This document shows positions 5,803-7,359 of a stretch of 7,359 nucleotides of DNA, piece by piece. Below the pieces are notes generated by a model. It was not told the origin of the DNA. It did no database searches and saw nothing but the letters and a program-made list of their open reading frames with translations. The stretch covers positions 1-7,359 of the forward strand of contig JBJECR010000120.1 in the NCBI GenBank assembly GCA_051871275.1. The letters run 5' to 3'. The stretch is from CAJUPY01 sp051871275. GTDB lineage: Bacteria; Bacteroidota; Bacteroidia; Bacteroidales; Muribaculaceae. Every line of letters begins with the position of its first letter. The stretch's first letter is position 1. Made by a program: the position numbers and the translations under genes.

Positions 5803-7161
5803 ATGTTATATAGGAAGATATCAAAACGGATAGAAGATTATTTGTCGTCAGATTCAAGTCGGATGTTGCTGATAGATGGAGCACGTCAGATAGGGAAATC
5901 ATATATAATTCGGTGGGTTTGTCAAAAGAAATTTGCGAATTATATTGAAATAAATATGGAGGAGGACAAGTTGTCCGATAGATTTTTTGCAGACGCCAAG
6001 ACGACACAAGATTTTTATATGGCTCTAAGTATGGTGGTGGGCGAGAAAATGAAAGAGAAGTCCAATACTATAGTATTTATTGATGAGATACAGGCGTATG
6101 ACCATCTGCTGACGCTTGTCAAATTTCTGATGAGGGAAAATAAGTTTACTTATATAGCAAGTGGTTCGTTGCTAGGCGTGACGCTGAAAAATACTCAATC
6201 GTTGCCAATAGGAAGTTTGGATATAGTGAATATGTATCCAATGGATTTTGAAGAATTTCTATATGCAAATGGAGTAGGGGAATACGTTATAGAAGCGATG
6301 CGAGACAACTTTAATAAGAAGGAGTCTTTGTCTGATTCACTGCATAACAAGATGATGGACTATTTCAAAAAGTATCTGTTGGTAGGCGGTTTGCCAAAAG
6401 CGGTAGAGTCTTTTGTGGAAAATCGGAATGTGGTTGAGTTTAGGGCAATACAGGCATCAGTACATAATATGTATCGTATAGATGCATCCAGATATGAGGA
6501 AGAGTATAATAAAAAGCTAAAGATACAACGAATATTTAGTATGATACCCTCCTGTCTTGAAAACAAGAAGAAGCGTATCGTGATTAAAGACATTGAAGGG
6601 AAAGAATGGAAAAGGAGCAAAGATTATCTGGATGAATTTGACTATCTGATGTCAGCAGGAGTGGTACTTGAGGTAAAGGCTGTAAGCACTCCCACGTATC
6701 CGTTAGTGGAAAATAACGGAAAAAATTTACTTAAGTTGTATTTGAACGATGTAGGGATTTTGTCCGGTATTTATTACATTAATAATATTAAAGCCGTGAT
6801 GTCTGATATAAAGAGTATAAATCTGGGGTCTCTTTATGAAACGGCAGTGGCTCAGGAGTTGAAGGCGCATGGCTTTGACTTGTATTATTATGATAATAAA
6901 AAGAATGGTGAGGTTGATTATTTGATAGATGATGTTGACAATCTGTCCAATATTCCAATAGAAGTAAAATCCGGAAAAGATTACATGGTGCATAGTTCTT
7001 TGGATAGGTTTTTGTCAAACAAAGAATACAATATAAATCGTGCGTACGTCTTATCAAACGAGAAAAATGTTTTTACTGAAAAAGGGATTACGTATTTACC
7101 TATTTATTATGTGATGTTTATTCAAAAAACGTCTAATGTGGTAGAACAATTTCTCGTATAA
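5803..7161 (+). CDS. AAA ATPase with C-terminal DUF4143 domain (COG1373 type)
   Basis: A 452-residue cytoplasmic protein of a large, poorly understood prokaryotic ATPase family. The N-terminal half is a P-loop ATPase: Walker A GARQIGKS (26-33), Walker B IVFIDEIQ (90-97) with Asp94/Glu95, a sensor-like YIASGS (117-122) and YPMDFEEFL (145-153), typical of the family. The C-terminal part is DUF4143-like and carries GEVDYLID (369-376) and IPIEVKSGK (384-392). Glu370, Asp372, Glu387 and Lys389 have the spacing of a PD-(D/E)xK nuclease-like core, so DNA binding or cleavage is possible but not shown. No signal peptide or membrane segment. It is intact and alone. Codons differ from those of pgi: many ATA, CGG, AGG and TTG against ATC, CGC/CGT and CTC/CTT, suggesting horizontal acquisition. 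The 33-bp repeats lie directly upstream. The true biological role is unknown. Confidence 0.9.
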   Translation: MLYRKISKRIEDYLSSDSSRMLLIDGARQIGKSYIIRWVCQKKFANYIEINMEEDKLSDRFFADAKTTQDFYMALSMVVGEKMKEKSNTIVFIDEIQAYDHLLTLVKFLMRENKFTYIASGSLLGVTLKNTQSLPIGSLDIVNMYPMDFEEFLYANGVGEYVIEAMRDNFNKKESLSDSLHNKMMDYFKKYLLVGGLPKAVESFVENRNVVEFRAIQASVHNMYRIDASRYEEEYNKKLKIQRIFSMIPSCLENKKKRIVIKDIEGKEWKRSKDYLDEFDYLMSAGVVLEVKAVSTPTYPLVENNGKNLLKLYLNDVGILSGIYYINNIKAVMSDIKSINLGSLYETAVAQELKAHGFDLYYYDNKKNGEVDYLIDDVDNLSNIPIEVKSGKDYMVHSSLDRFLSNKEYNINRAYVLSNEKNVFTEKGITYLPIYYVMFIQKTSNVVEQFLV

Positions 7162-7194
7162 TTTCTTGTATAGTGCAAAAAAAATACGTCAGAT

Positions 7195-7225
7195 TTTGAG
7201 AATTTAATTATTTGTAATACCTTTG
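7195..7225 (+). promoter_or_regulatory. Well-formed promoter reading out of the window
   Basis: TTTG (7195-7198) and TACCTTTG (7218-7225) are separated by 19 bases, fitting the -33/-7 consensus TTTG and TAnnTTTG of the Bacteroidota primary sigma factor. It is the best two-part promoter in the window. It starts only 34 bases after the ATPase stop codon, with no terminator between, so the next unit could be expressed both alone and by read-through. Confidence 0.65.
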
Positions 7226-7359
7226 CATAAAATAGCAGACACTAAGAGCCTGTTTTAAAAGAAATGTTAAAAAATGAGGCTGTCAGTCATTGAGCAGGTT
7301 TGTATGTGCTTATAAGGGCGTGTGGCGAGCCACATAACCGTTAAGCACGGACAAAGATG
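7226..7359 (+). other. Structured leader or repeat region at the right edge
   Basis: No convincing gene is visible here. AGCCT (7247-7251) with TTTTAA (7253-7258) pairs with TTAAAA (7267-7272) and AGGCT (7277-7281), an asymmetric stem. Further on TGTGG (7321-7325) and CCACA (7330-7334) form a hairpin with loop CGAG. Small ORFs, for example from the ATG at 7274 (13 codons), end quickly. The final three bases are ATG and may be the next gene's start. Most likely this is the 5' leader of the next transcript; a dispersed repeat or small RNA is possible. Confidence 0.4.

Noticed and set aside
5537..6007. 156-codon minus-strand reading frame as a gene
   Set aside because: Its only start codons lie antisense inside the well-supported ATPase gene, I found no promoter for it, and much of its length is the repeat array and palindrome. 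Kept only as a finding.
7226..7359. Insertion-sequence end or rRNA leader
   Set aside because: The inverted repeats are short, no transposase or target duplication is visible, and no rRNA sequence can be recognised before the window ends.

Overview
The window looks like Bacteroidota, most likely order Bacteroidales. Three things point there: a secreted subtilase ending in a type IX secretion (Por) sorting domain, a short Bacteroidales-type glucose-6-phosphate isomerase of 445 residues, and promoter -7 boxes of the form TAnnTTTG in front of every gene, with no clear Shine-Dalgarno sequences. Genus cannot be fixed from this alone; a Prevotellaceae-like or related gut/oral lineage is a guess.

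Layout: positions 1-132 are the 3' flank of the first gene and hold short inverted and direct repeats. A subtilisin-family protease with a T9SS tail fills 133-2328 on the minus strand. A 185-base divergent promoter region (2329-2513) separates it from pgi (2514-3851, plus). A strong intrinsic terminator follows at 3947-3984. Next comes an OmpP1/FadL-family outer-membrane barrel (4119-5456, plus) with its own promoter and a 13-bp terminator-like hairpin (5493-5529). The 346-base gap 5457-5802 is the most unusual part: duplicated hairpin sequence, a GC-rich inverted repeat, a second hairpin, and a 33-bp direct-repeat array of 3.5 copies. That array ends about where the -33 element of the next promoter should lie. 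The promoter drives an AAA ATPase with a DUF4143 C-terminal domain (5803-7161, plus). The last 198 bases hold a well-formed promoter and a foldable leader for something beyond the window.

The genes do not form one pathway. Protease, pgi and FadL-type porin are each separate transcription units of ordinary chromosomal type. The ATPase/DUF4143 gene is of accessory character: its codon use differs from that of pgi, it stands alone, and it is preceded by a repeat array in operator-like position. The repeat-plus-ATPase pair (5637-7161) is the best candidate for something undescribed, but the sequence alone does not show a function.
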